Of a stretch of DNA of 42,473 nt, positions 1-7,481 are shown piece after piece. How positions within the stretch are numbered: position 1 is the first letter of the stretch; every line of letters starts with the position of its first letter. Under the pieces are notes generated by a model that worked only from the letters and a program-made list of their open reading frames with translations, did not search any database and was not told the DNA's origin. The position numbers and the translations under genes are program-made. The DNA is from Kiritimatiellia bacterium (lineage in GTDB: Bacteria; Verrucomicrobiota; Kiritimatiellia; RFP12; UBA3636), in assembly GCA_017648065.1 (NCBI GenBank), contig JAGCJJ010000061.1, forward strand, positions 1 to 42,473. The letters run 5' to 3'.

Positions 1-294
1 AGTAGTTATTACACAGATCGTGTAAATATTGGAAGAACAGAGATGGAGCGAGTCTTTCAAGAATATGTGGATCAAGGTGTAGTTCCTCCATCATATATGA
101 TGCTTGTTTCTCGTAATGTTCGCTCTTCAGAAAAGAGCGCATGGGTTTCAATTAAGGGAATAATTGGCTTTAATGAATTTAAATTAAATACAGACAATGA
201 GTATATTGTTGAGTTAACTCGTGAAGCATTAGAGAATTTTGAAACTACAATTGCAATTGCGCGCGAGGATGAACTAAGAAAATCACGCCAGTAG
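1..294 (+). CDS. Hypothetical protein, 3' end only
   Basis: The reading frame is open from the left edge of the window to a TAG at 292-294, so this is the C-terminal 97 residues of a longer gene. The methionine at 43 is probably internal because the frame continues upstream without a stop. I do not recognise a family. The visible part is soluble and mixed alpha/beta, with no membrane segment or cysteine motif, and ends in a charged helix (residues ELTREALENFE onward). The stop lies 15 bases before nth, whose ribosome site (GGGAAG) falls in the gap, so the two are probably co-transcribed. Confidence 0.6.
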   Translation, partial: SSYYTDRVNIGRTEMERVFQEYVDQGVVPPSYMMLVSRNVRSSEKSAWVSIKGIIGFNEFKLNTDNEYIVELTREALENFETTIAIAREDELRKSRQ

Positions 295-309
295 GGAAGT
301 GATGTTTTT

Positions 310-987
310 ATGAATAAAGCAGATATCTCTTCTGTTCATAAAATCCTGATGGAGGATTTTATTTCAAATCCCGCACCTGTAATTGATTTGATGGCAGCGC
401 AGGGCTGCAGTCCATTCCAAATTTTAGTAGCCACAATTCTTAGTGCTCGTACTAAGGATGAAACAACCTCTAAGGTAATTAAAGAAAAACTTTTCCCTAA
501 GGTAAAACAGGCATCTGATTTTAATCTGTTTACTCTTGAAGAGATTGAACAAATGATTTTCCCTGTTGGCTTTTTTCATCAAAAAGCAAAGGCTTTAATG
601 CAATTGCCAGTTGTTTTAGAGGAGCGCTTTGGCGGGAAAATACCTGAGACAATTGAAGAGCTTTGTGAGCTTCCTGGAGTGGGACGCAAGACAGCTAATC
701 TTGTTGTTGCAGTTGCATTTAAAAAACCTGCAATTTGTGTAGATGTCCATGTGCATAGAATAAACAATAGACTAGGACTTGTGGCAACGTCTACCCCGCA
801 GGAGACAGAATTTGCTCTACGAGAAATTCTTCCTCAAAAATATTGGTGCAGTTGGAATGCTTGCTTTGTCTCGTTTGGTCAGCGTAGATGTCGCCCAATA
901 AATCCGCATTGTGACGATTGTCCTATAAAGTGTTTTTGCAATTATGCTAAGTCACAAGAGAAGCAAAAAGGTTGCGGAGAAAAATAA
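310..987 (+). CDS. nth: Endonuclease III (DNA glycosylase/AP lyase)
   Basis: Base-excision repair enzyme that removes oxidised pyrimidines and cuts the abasic site by beta-elimination in the cytoplasm. The protein has 225 residues (about 210 is usual). The helix-hairpin-helix LPGVGRKTAN lies at 121-130 with the catalytic lysine at K127. The catalytic aspartate is D145 in VDVHVHR. The 4Fe-4S loop is intact, with Cys194, 201, 204 and 210 in the family spacing C-x6-C-x2-C-x5-C. The ATG follows GGGAAG at a normal distance. The stop is two bases before the preferred hrpB start, so nth and hrpB are likely coupled. I am sure of the family; glycosylase substrate preference cannot be read. Confidence 0.96.
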   Translation: MNKADISSVHKILMEDFISNPAPVIDLMAAQGCSPFQILVATILSARTKDETTSKVIKEKLFPKVKQASDFNLFTLEEIEQMIFPVGFFHQKAKALMQLPVVLEERFGGKIPETIEELCELPGVGRKTANLVVAVAFKKPAICVDVHVHRINNRLGLVATSTPQETEFALREILPQKYWCSWNACFVSFGQRRCRPINPHCDDCPIKCFCNYAKSQEKQKGCGEK

Positions 988-989
988 AA

Positions 990-3467
990 ATGATTTCATT
1001 ACCGCAACTTCCAATTTGCGAGCTATTACCTCGGATTTCAGAAGCAATTGAACAAACATCATCTGGAGGAATTATAATTACAGCGCCTCCTGGCTCTGGT
1101 AAGACAACAGTTGTTCCGCTCGCTTTAATTGATGAGCCATATTTTGTAGATAAGCAAATACTTCTTCTTGAACCACGTCGTATGGCAGCACGATTAGCTG
1201 CTCGCCGCATGGCAGCAACGATAGGTGAGGATGTTGGTGGCACTGTTGGTTATCAGCTTCGTATGGAGCGCAGGGCATCTAAGCAAACACGTGTTCTTGT
1301 GCTTACAGAAGGCGTGCTTTCACGCATGCTTATTGATGACCCAGAGATTGCAAATGTTGGTGCAATTATTTTTGATGAATTTCATGAGAGAAGCATACAT
1401 GCAGATTTTGGGTTAGCACTTGCTCTTGAAGTGCAACGCAGTCTTCGCCCTGATTTGCGAATTGTTATTATGTCTGCAACGCTTGATGTAGCCCCAATTG
1501 CAAAGCATCTTGGTGTCGGCACTCCGTGTCTTGAAGCACATGGTACTTTATTCCCTGTTGAAACTAAATATTTGCCACAGCCTCGTGAATTAAAAATTTC
1601 TGAAGCTATGGCGAAGGGGATTAGGACTGCTGTTGCTGAGCAATCGGGTTCTGTTTTAGCATTTCTTCCAGGAGAGGGAGAAATTAAAGCAACAGCTGAA
1701 TTGTTAAGTGAATTTTGCTCTGAACGCTCAATTGAATTGGCTCCACTGTATGCAGCACTTCCATTGCAAGAGCAGGAGCGAGCATTGGCTCCAGCTGCGG
1801 ATGGTCAGAGAAAAATTGTCCTTGCAACAAGTATTGCTGAATCTTCTTTAACAATTCAAGGGATTACAACTGTTGTTGATTCAGGTAAGGCGCGTGTGCC
1901 TCGCTATTCTAATGCGACAGGAATGATGCGCTTGGAAACGGTGCGAATCTCTCTTGATAGAGCAGACCAGCGCTGTGGTCGTGCAGGCCGTTTGTGTGCT
2001 GGTGTGTGCTATCGCTTATGGGATGAGCGAGAGGAGGCACTTATGCCTCGCGAAGCAATTCCTGAGCTATGCAATTCTGAGCTTTCTACACTTGTTTTGA
2101 TGTGTGCAGATTTTGGCAGTTCAAAGCGCGAGTCTCTTCCTTGGTTGACTCTGCCACCAGAGACGGCTTGGCAACAAGGTGTTGAGCTGTTGCAACGTCT
2201 TGATGCTCTTTCTCCTGCAGGAGCTATTACTGTTCAAGGCAGAAAACTATTGCAACTCGGAACACATCCTCGCCTTGCGCATGCGATGATTGCCGCAGCT
2301 TCGCTTGGCTCGGAGGCTTCTCTTAAAGAGGCGTGTCTTGCAGCTGCTGCATTAAGCGAAGGAATAAATCTTCGCTCTGCATCTACAATGTCAGAACTGC
2401 TTCTTGAGCTAGAGAGTATGGGTGCAAATAATCCTCGTAAAAAAGCAGTGCTTGAGTTAGCCTCAATGTGGCAGCGTCGTGCTGCAGAATTGGCTTATGA
2501 GGCAGACCCTGCCACAGAGGATCTTTCTCTTGGTCTGATTATGGCATTTGCATATCCAGATAGAATTGGTAGACGTCGCCGTCATGCAGAAGATAAAAAT
2601 CGCTACTTGCTCACAAATGGTCGTGGAGTTCGTTTGTTAGGTTCTTCATCAATTTCAAGCGATTGGATTGTTGCAATTGAGGTTGATGATAAGTCTGCTG
2701 ATGGAGCAGTGCAACTAGCAGAGTCAATTACACAAGCAGAAATAGAGAAGTATTTTTCAAAGCAATTTTATGAAAAAGCTTGTGTAGAGTGGAATGAGAG
2801 GGAAGAGCGTGTCATTGCTGTTGAGCGTGTACTTTTCGGTGCAATAGCAATTAAAGAGCGTCCAATCGCTGAGCCTGATGAGGAACAACTCTGTTGTGGT
2901 GTTTGCGAAGGAATTCGTAAAACAGGACTTCATGTATTAGATTGGACTCCAGCTGCTACACAACTGCGAGAGCGCATTGCTTTTCTTCATAGAAAAGGGA
3001 TAGAAGGTTTTCCTGATGTGAGAGATGAGCAATTGCTTGCTACTCTTGAAGATTGGCTTGGTCCATATTTGTTTGGTGTCCGTAAACTTGCTGCATTAAA
3101 AACAATTGATTTATGCAATGTATTTCAAGGAATGTTGGGTGCTAGCTTTATGCAATTAGAGCAGCTTGCTCCGTCACATTTACGTGTACCAAGTGGTTCT
3201 CGTATAAGAATTGATTATAGTGAACAACCTCCAAGTTTGTCGGTGCGACTACAGGAAGTCTTTGGATTACAAGAGACACCAAAGATATGTGGCGATCCAA
3301 TACTGATGAAACTTCTTTCTCCAGCAATGCGTCCAGTTCAATTGACACAGGATTTGCAAAGCTTTTGGAAGAATGGATATCCTATTGTTCGCAAGGATTT
3401 GCGAGGGCGTTATCCTAAGCATCAGTGGCCAGAGAATCCAGAATGTGGTATTCCTGCTCGGAAATGA
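990..3467 (+). CDS. hrpB: ATP-dependent helicase HrpB (DEAH family)
   Basis: Superfamily 2 DEAH-type helicase of the HrpB subfamily; its cellular role is poorly defined even in model bacteria. Motifs appear in order: Walker A (GSGKTT, K38 counted from ATG 990), DEFH as motif II, SATLD as motif III, TSIAESSLTI as motif V and QRCGRAGR as motif VI. The C-terminal HrpB-specific domain ends in the characteristic RKDLRGRYPKHQWPENP. Length, 825 residues, fits the family (about 810). An in-frame TTG at 972 would extend the protein by six residues into nth. I prefer ATG 990 because GGAG at 976-979 is correctly spaced for it and it lies just after the nth stop. Confidence 0.93.
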   Translation: MISLPQLPICELLPRISEAIEQTSSGGIIITAPPGSGKTTVVPLALIDEPYFVDKQILLLEPRRMAARLAARRMAATIGEDVGGTVGYQLRMERRASKQTRVLVLTEGVLSRMLIDDPEIANVGAIIFDEFHERSIHADFGLALALEVQRSLRPDLRIVIMSATLDVAPIAKHLGVGTPCLEAHGTLFPVETKYLPQPRELKISEAMAKGIRTAVAEQSGSVLAFLPGEGEIKATAELLSEFCSERSIELAPLYAALPLQEQERALAPAADGQRKIVLATSIAESSLTIQGITTVVDSGKARVPRYSNATGMMRLETVRISLDRADQRCGRAGRLCAGVCYRLWDEREEALMPREAIPELCNSELSTLVLMCADFGSSKRESLPWLTLPPETAWQQGVELLQRLDALSPAGAITVQGRKLLQLGTHPRLAHAMIAAASLGSEASLKEACLAAAALSEGINLRSASTMSELLLELESMGANNPRKKAVLELASMWQRRAAELAYEADPATEDLSLGLIMAFAYPDRIGRRRRHAEDKNRYLLTNGRGVRLLGSSSISSDWIVAIEVDDKSADGAVQLAESITQAEIEKYFSKQFYEKACVEWNEREERVIAVERVLFGAIAIKERPIAEPDEEQLCCGVCEGIRKTGLHVLDWTPAATQLRERIAFLHRKGIEGFPDVRDEQLLATLEDWLGPYLFGVRKLAALKTIDLCNVFQGMLGASFMQLEQLAPSHLRVPSGSRIRIDYSEQPPSLSVRLQEVFGLQETPKICGDPILMKLLSPAMRPVQLTQDLQSFWKNGYPIVRKDLRGRYPKHQWPENPECGIPARK

Positions 3468-3639
3468 TGCTTGAAGGAATAGCGTGCCAAGATTTTGCAA
3501 TTGGCTTTTAATAAATTTTGGTGTTCTATTCGTACTTTTAGTTATTACACTTACATTTAATTGTTGTTTTGAGGTTAAAGGTTTATTTTTTGAAAAAAAC
3601 ACTTGCCTTTATACCTTAATATATGAGAAAATCATACAC
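3468..3639. other. Intergenic region upstream of the leuA attenuator
   Basis: No gene is visible here. A short hairpin GCCAA (3486-3490) / TTGGC (3501-3505) followed by TTTT could be a weak hrpB terminator. The leuA promoter must lie in this stretch or just before 3640. TTGAAA at 3590-3595 is a candidate -35, but the matching -10 (TACCTT at 3612-3617, 16-base spacer) is poor, so I do not call it. Confidence 0.4.
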
Positions 3640-3705
3640 ATGAAAGCAAATATTACAGTATCACAGTTCAGTTCACGACTTACAAACCTTGCATTGCTTA
3701 GCTAA
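3640..3705 (+). CDS. leuA leader peptide (21 residues, leucine-rich end)
   Basis: Short open reading frame M-K-A-N-I-T-V-S-Q-F-S-S-R-L-T-N-L-A-L-L-S. Four of its last eight residues are leucine, at codons 3679, 3688, 3694 and 3697, and it stops at TAA 3703-3705. A leucine cluster placed just before a terminator and 145 bases upstream of leuA is the classic layout of an amino-acid attenuator: translation speed over the Leu codons senses charged leucyl-tRNA. The ribosome site is weak (GAGAAA about nine bases upstream), which is the main doubt. See the entry for 3691-3786 for the RNA folds. Confidence 0.7.
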   Translation: MKANITVSQFSSRLTNLALLS

Positions 3706-3786
3706 TGCGGGGAGTGTGCGTATTGTATTTTTGTTAACAAGTAAAGAAGCCCCGCAGGATATTTTATTAGCTCCTGGGGGTTTTTT
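3691..3786 (+). promoter_or_regulatory. Leucine-responsive transcription attenuator of leuA
   Basis: Three mutually exclusive pairings can be drawn. Fold 1:2 is GCATT (3691-3695) with AATGC (3704-3708), formed when the leader is not translated. Fold 2:3, the antiterminator, is TGCGGGG (3706-3712) with CCCCGCA (3750-3756), seven perfect pairs. Fold 3:4 is the terminator (3750-3786). A ribosome stalled at Leu17 would open fold 1:2 while leaving 3706-3712 free, so the antiterminator forms and leuA is read. A ribosome reaching the stop codon would cover 3706-3712, so the terminator forms. Geometry is seen in the sequence; function is inferred. Confidence 0.75.
3750..3786 (+). terminator. Intrinsic terminator of the leuA attenuator
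   Basis: CAGGA (3755-3759) pairs with TCCTG (3772-3776). After a single bulged G at 3754, CCCC (3750-3753) pairs with GGGG (3777-3780). Six T follow at once (3781-3786). It precedes leuA, not follows a gene, so it is a regulated terminator. Confidence 0.85.
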
Positions 3787-3790
3787 AGTA

Positions 3791-3830
3791 ACTCCATCAA
3801 GCTCCCAAGAGTTGTTTGAATAGATGGAGT
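3791..3830 (+). promoter_or_regulatory. Hairpin in the leuA 5' untranslated region
   Basis: ACTCCATC (3791-3798) is perfectly complementary to GATGGAGT (3823-3830), with a small inner CTC/GAG stem. It has no T tract and does not include the leuA ribosome site. It may stabilise the mRNA or insulate the ribosome site from the attenuator. Confidence 0.4.
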
Positions 3831-3850
3831 AAATATTAGAAAGAAGAGAT

Positions 3851-5395
3851 ATGAGTACCCAAGATTCAAGAAAAATTCGTATTTTTGATACCACACTTCG
3901 TGATGGCGAGCAGTCTCCTGGCTGCACAATGAACCTACGCGATAAGCTTCTTGTTGCTGAGATGCTCGAAGCAATGAGGGTTGATGTTATTGAGGCCGGC
4001 TTTGCTATTGCTTCTACTGGTGACTTTGAGTCTGTTAATTCCATTGCAAAGCTTGTTAAGAATTCTACAGTTGCAAGCTTGAGCCGTGCATTGGTAAAGG
4101 ATATTGATTGTGCATGGGAGGCAGTAAAGGTTGCTCCTCGCCCACGCATTCACACATTTTTGGCAACATCACCTCTACATATGGCTGCAAAGCTACGTAA
4201 GACTCCAGATGAGGTTTATGAGCAGGCTGTTGAGGCAGTGAAGTATGCACGTAATTTGTGCGATGATATTGAGTTCTCACTAGAGGATTGCTCTCGCAGT
4301 GAGCGTCCTTTTATTTATAAGGTTGTTGAGGGCGTAATTGCAGCAGGTGCAACAACAGTTAATATCCCAGATACAGTTGGCTATGCGGTGCCAGAGGAAT
4401 TTGGTGCATTGATTCGTGATATTCGCAATAATGTTCCAAATATCGATAAGGCAATTATTGCTGTACACTGCCACAATGACCTAGGCTTGGCTGTCGCTAA
4501 CTCATTGGCTGCTATCGCTGCTGGTGCAGGTCAGGTAGAGTGCACAATCAATGGTATTGGTGAGCGTGCAGGTAATGCAGCAATGGAAGAGATTGTAATG
4601 GCTCTTAAGACACGCCATGAGTGCTTCAATGCTCATACAGATATTGATACAACAAAGATTTATGCTGCCAGCCGTTGCGTATGCAATGTTACAGGCAGCC
4701 GTGTTCAGGCAAATAAGGCAATTGTTGGTGAGAATGCATTTGCTCATGAGTCAGGTATCCATCAGCATGGTGTAATGGCAAATCCATTGACATACGAGAT
4801 TATGACACCAGAGTCAATTGGTGTTCCACGTAATAAGATGGTATTGGGTAAGCACTCTGGCAAGCATGCGTTTGCTCAACGTCTTGAGGATTTGGGCTTC
4901 CATTATGATGACGATTATGTAACCGAGCTATTCACAAAGTTCAAGGCATTGGCAGATCGTAAAAAGACAGTGTCTGACGCTGATATTGAGGCATTGGCAA
5001 GCAAGGCTGGTGTAAATGAGGTTCAGCTAGCAAAGCTAGATCGCTTTAGCTCAATGGCAAGTAATGCAATTACCTCAGTTAGCACAATCCGCTTAGCAGT
5101 CGGGGATCGTTTGATTGAGAAGGTTGCTACGGGCGATGGCCCAATCAATGCTTCATTCCGTGCAATTTGCGATATTCTTGGCGTGACCTGCCGTTTGGAG
5201 GACTTCCAGCTTTCAGCAGTTACTGAGGGTATGGATGCTCAGTGTGAGGCAAGTGTTCGTGTGCTATTTGAGGATGGCAGAACATATCGTGGACGTGGCG
5301 TTTCTACGGATATTGTTGAAGCATCAATTCTTGCTTACTTGCAGGCAATTAACACTGCAATTAGTGAGGGTGCTCCAAGTATCCTAACACACTAA
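3851..5395 (+). CDS. leuA: 2-isopropylmalate synthase
   Basis: First committed step of leucine synthesis: acetyl-CoA plus 2-oxoisovalerate gives 2-isopropylmalate. The protein has 514 residues. The HMGL-like TIM barrel starts with DTTLRDGEQSPG (13-24; D13 is a metal ligand) and carries the HxH metal pair H206/H208 in HCHNDLG, GIGERAGN, and HESGIHQHG. The C-terminal LeuA dimer domain (about 385-510) is present, so leucine feedback inhibition is expected. The start ATG follows AGAAGAG. The gene stands alone between its attenuator and its own terminator; leuB, leuC and leuD are not in the window. The strict DGEQSPG and dimer domain favour LeuA over homocitrate or citramalate synthase. Confidence 0.95.
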   Translation: MSTQDSRKIRIFDTTLRDGEQSPGCTMNLRDKLLVAEMLEAMRVDVIEAGFAIASTGDFESVNSIAKLVKNSTVASLSRALVKDIDCAWEAVKVAPRPRIHTFLATSPLHMAAKLRKTPDEVYEQAVEAVKYARNLCDDIEFSLEDCSRSERPFIYKVVEGVIAAGATTVNIPDTVGYAVPEEFGALIRDIRNNVPNIDKAIIAVHCHNDLGLAVANSLAAIAAGAGQVECTINGIGERAGNAAMEEIVMALKTRHECFNAHTDIDTTKIYAASRCVCNVTGSRVQANKAIVGENAFAHESGIHQHGVMANPLTYEIMTPESIGVPRNKMVLGKHSGKHAFAQRLEDLGFHYDDDYVTELFTKFKALADRKKTVSDADIEALASKAGVNEVQLAKLDRFSSMASNAITSVSTIRLAVGDRLIEKVATGDGPINASFRAICDILGVTCRLEDFQLSAVTEGMDAQCEASVRVLFEDGRTYRGRGVSTDIVEASILAYLQAINTAISEGAPSILTH

Positions 5396-5407
5396 AATTT
5401 ACAAATA

Positions 5408-5445
5408 TCCCATGCTTGCAGTAACAAGGCTTGCATGGGATTTTT
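5408..5445 (+). terminator. Intrinsic terminator of leuA
   Basis: TCCCATGC (5408-5415) pairs perfectly with GCATGGGA (5433-5440) and is followed by TTTTT. It closes the leuA transcript 13 bases after the stop codon. Confidence 0.88.
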
Positions 5446-5464
5446 ATATATAAAAGGAGAGAAA

Positions 5465-6274
5465 ATGAAGGTTTTAATGATTGGAAATAGCTTTTCCATT
5501 TGTGTTGGCTCACACCTACCACAATGCACAAAGTCTGTGCCTGGTAACGAGTTAGGTTTAACCTCGCTATATATTGGTGGTTGCTCTTTGGAGAGACATT
5601 GGAACAATATTGTTGAGCTTGAAAAGGATAGCTCATTTTGTCCTTATGGAATCCGTGACTGGGGTTATGCTGAGGGCGAGGGACCTGTTGCGAAGCTAGG
5701 TATAGAGGCAGCAAATGTTGTGGATATGCTAAAATTCTGCAAATGGGATGTAGTAACAATTCAGCAGGCAAGCCATGAGAGCTGGGATTATGCAAAATAT
5801 CAGCCATTTGCAGATAATCTAATTGCAAAAATTAAAGAGCTTTGCCCTGGAGCAGAGATTGTAATTCAGGAAACATGGGCATATAGCACTGCAGATTGGC
5901 GTATCTCAAAGGATAGTAGCTGGGGCTTTGGTCAGGCAGAAATGCATGAAAGACTTCGTGCAGCCTATAAGAAGCTTCAAGAAGCTACAGGCTTCCGTGT
6001 AATTCCAACTGGTGATGCTGTTGCACTCGTTCGTGCAAAGACAAATAGCGACCCTGCATGGGAGCCAGTGAATAGCGGAGGCGAGGATGGAAAGGGTGAT
6101 ACCTTCCACCTCAATAAAAAGGGGGAATATTTGCAAGCCTGCGTTTGGTTTGGAGCTTTGTTTGGTCAATGTCCTGAGCTAATCAGCTATATCCCAGAGG
6201 AAATGACTGAGGAAGAAGCAAAATTCTATAGAGCCTGTGCAAAAGAGGCACTCTCAGGCGACTTCTGGAAATAA
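5465..6274 (+). CDS. SGNH hydrolase, DUF4886-like (putative esterase)
   Basis: Likely a cytoplasmic SGNH-fold ester hydrolase of the DUF4886 type. Relatives often sit near polysaccharide-degradation genes and are thought to remove acyl groups from glycans, but the substrate here is unknown. The protein has 269 residues. The block I serine is S9 in MIGNSFS (GNS in place of GDS). GGCSLERHW and VVTIQQASHESW are typical of the family. The C-terminal D-x-x-H pair is D212/H215 in GDTFH. I chose ATG 5465, which has AGGAG at 5456-5460; an earlier in-frame start at 5435 would lie inside the leuA terminator. There is no signal peptide. A decayed fragment of a close relative lies at 7358-7459. Confidence 0.82.
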   Translation: MKVLMIGNSFSICVGSHLPQCTKSVPGNELGLTSLYIGGCSLERHWNNIVELEKDSSFCPYGIRDWGYAEGEGPVAKLGIEAANVVDMLKFCKWDVVTIQQASHESWDYAKYQPFADNLIAKIKELCPGAEIVIQETWAYSTADWRISKDSSWGFGQAEMHERLRAAYKKLQEATGFRVIPTGDAVALVRAKTNSDPAWEPVNSGGEDGKGDTFHLNKKGEYLQACVWFGALFGQCPELISYIPEEMTEEEAKFYRACAKEALSGDFWK

Positions 6275-6279
6275 AGCTC

Positions 6280-6320
6280 AAATGCTGTTGCGAACAAAAC
6301 CGTTTGCAACAGCATTTTTG
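6280..6320 (+). terminator. Strong intrinsic terminator of the SGNH gene
   Basis: AAATGCTGTTGCGAAC (6280-6295) pairs with GTTTGCAACAGCATTT (6302-6317) over 16 positions with one G-T wobble and a six-base loop. The stem ends in a T-rich run (6315-6326). Confidence 0.92.
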
Positions 6321-6340
6321 TTTTTTGAGGGAGGGAAGTT

Positions 6341-6400
6341 ATTGCACAAGCGAGAGCTTTGACCACTCTCGCCCAGCAACACCGGTGGTTTCGTCATTCT
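6341..6400. other. GC-richer palindromic island in the 6275-6588 intergenic region
   Basis: This is the only GC-rich part of a 314-base gene-free stretch. GCGAGAG (6350-6356) pairs with CTCTCGC (6366-6372), the palindrome CACCGGTG follows, and ACACC can pair with a later GGTGT. There is no T tract, so it is not a simple terminator. It could be a REP-like dispersed palindrome, a small RNA, or a remnant of coding sequence; nothing decides between these. Confidence 0.4.
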
Positions 6401-6492
6401 CTGGTGTAAATGATAAATAAATTCAAACAAAGACATAGGTTGTTGATTGTTGGCTGTTGAAGTACGATAAATATAACTCTTTTGTCCAAAAT

Positions 6493-6540
6493 AAGTTAAA
6501 AAATAACTTGACGGGGGGGGGGGGGGGTAAGTGTTATATT
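6493..6540 (+). promoter_or_regulatory. Candidate phase-variable promoter with poly-G spacer
   Basis: The -35 is TTGACG (6508-6513) and the -10 is TATATT (6535-6540). The 21-base spacer consists of 14 G plus seven other bases. A 17-base spacer would need 11 G, so at the present length the promoter should be weak, and loss of a few G would improve it. An inverted repeat, AAGTTA (6493-6498) / TAACTT (6504-6509), overlaps the -35, and a third AAGTTA lies at 6553-6558; this looks like an operator. The zinc-ribbon/TM2 gene starts at 6589. Confidence 0.65.
6513..6527. repeat. Homopolymer tract of 15 G
   Basis: Fifteen consecutive G in otherwise AT-rich DNA, lying between a -35 and a -10. Such tracts change length by slipped-strand mispairing. 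The length in one assembly may be unreliable, because homopolymers are error-prone in most sequencing chemistries. Confidence 0.9.
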
Positions 6541-6588
6541 TATTGCACGTTTAAGTTATTTTTCAGCAAAGTAATAAAGGAGATATAA

Positions 6589-7242
6589 ATGAATACAACT
6601 TGCCCTCATTGTAATACAACATTAGAAATAGATGGTGTTGAGCCTGGAACAACAATTCAATGCCCAGCTTGTAGCAAGAGTTTTGCAGTACAAGAAAATG
6701 CTGCTCCAAAAGTAAAAATTGCAGTTGCACAGGCTCAAGATTTTGGAGGGAAATACTGTCGCTCATGTGGAGCAAAAATTCTATCTAATGCAGCGGTTTG
6801 TCTTTCTTGTGGCTGCAATGTTAATCAAGGATTTTATTCGTATTGTGAAACTTGTGGTACAAAAAGAGTCAACCCAAATGCTGTAGTATGTATGAATTGT
6901 GGATCTAAATTTCAATCATCTATGGGATCTTCAAATTTTTCTGAATGGTTGACGCCATTCCTTTTGTGTCTATTTTTCGGATACTATGGTGGTCATTTGT
7001 TCTATACAAAGGATACAAAATTAGCAGTAATAAGACTTTTAATTAGCATCTTCTCTGTAATTACTTATATTGTTACAGAGGCATGTGCAGAAGATTATGA
7101 CCTTGAAATTTTATGTAATATATCTATAGTATTATTTTTAGCATCATTCCTTGCTGCTGGCATTTGGAATCTTGTTGACTTGATTAGGTTGGCATGTGGT
7201 TCTTATAAAACATCAGACGGAAGACTTATTTCATACAAATAG
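6589..7242 (+). CDS. Zinc-ribbon TM2-domain membrane protein, copy 1
   Basis: 217 residues; function unknown. The N-terminal zinc ribbon (C5-x2-C8, C25-x2-C28) resembles the MJ0042 type. Two further ribbons follow (YCRSCG with CLSCG, and YCETCG with CMNCG), so there are eight CxxC-like pairs in the first 110 residues. The C-terminal half is a TM2-like domain: LLCLFFGYYGGHLFY makes the first membrane hairpin, and WNLVDLIRLACGSYKTSDGR closes it. The ribbons are probably cytoplasmic and bind protein or nucleic acid at the membrane. The start has AGGAG at normal spacing. Compared with copy 2 this version has an altered, longer second membrane segment (TEACAEDYDLEILC). It is probably expressed from the poly-G promoter. 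Confidence 0.85.
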   Translation: MNTTCPHCNTTLEIDGVEPGTTIQCPACSKSFAVQENAAPKVKIAVAQAQDFGGKYCRSCGAKILSNAAVCLSCGCNVNQGFYSYCETCGTKRVNPNAVVCMNCGSKFQSSMGSSNFSEWLTPFLLCLFFGYYGGHLFYTKDTKLAVIRLLISIFSVITYIVTEACAEDYDLEILCNISIVLFLASFLAAGIWNLVDLIRLACGSYKTSDGRLISYK

Positions 7243-7269
7243 TTTACTATTGAGATGTGAAGAATAAAT

Positions 7270-7340
7270 CATTGTGTTTTAGTTAACACAATGCAATAAT
7301 AAAAGTCCCCTTGTGCTTTAATTGGCATTGGGGGGACTTT
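7270..7340 (+). terminator. Double hairpin and terminator after TM2 copy 1
   Basis: The first hairpin is CATTGTGTT (7270-7278) with AACACAATG (7285-7293). The second is AAAGTCCCC (7302-7310) with GGGGACTTT (7332-7340). The T run is shorter than in copy 2 (8175-8179), so termination may be leakier. Confidence 0.75.
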
Positions 7341-7357
7341 ATAGAATAGATGATAGT

Positions 7358-7459
7358 GGTTATGCTGAGGGCTAAGGTCCAATTGCTGTTACAGGGTATT
7401 CAACCAATAATGCTGTTGAATTATTAAAGTTTCGCATATGGGACATAGTAACCATTATG
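7358..7459 (+). pseudogene. Remnant of a second DUF4886 SGNH hydrolase gene
   Basis: Frame 1 from 7358 reads GYAEG, a stop, then GPIA and later NNAVELLKFRIWDIVTI. This aligns without gaps to GYAEGEGPVA through NVVDMLKFCKWDVVTI of the intact SGNH gene at 5465, with 19 of 34 positions identical by eye. It has an internal TAA (7373-7375), no start and no catalytic blocks, and stops exactly where TM2 unit 2 begins. It is a fossil fragment, not an expressed gene. It suggests the TM2 unit was duplicated into, or next to, a DUF4886 gene. Confidence 0.85.
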
Positions 7460-7481
7460 TAAAGTAATAAAGGAGATGTAA

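Noticed and set aside
3484..3705. A 73-residue open frame covering the leuA leader region
   Set aside because: Only its last 21 codons, from ATG 3640, make a sensible product. The upstream part is AT-rich and lacks a ribosome site.
3640..3850. T-box riboswitch before leuA
   Set aside because: No T-box sequence (TGGNACCGCG type) or specifier-loop layout is visible; the short Leu-rich frame explains the terminator better.
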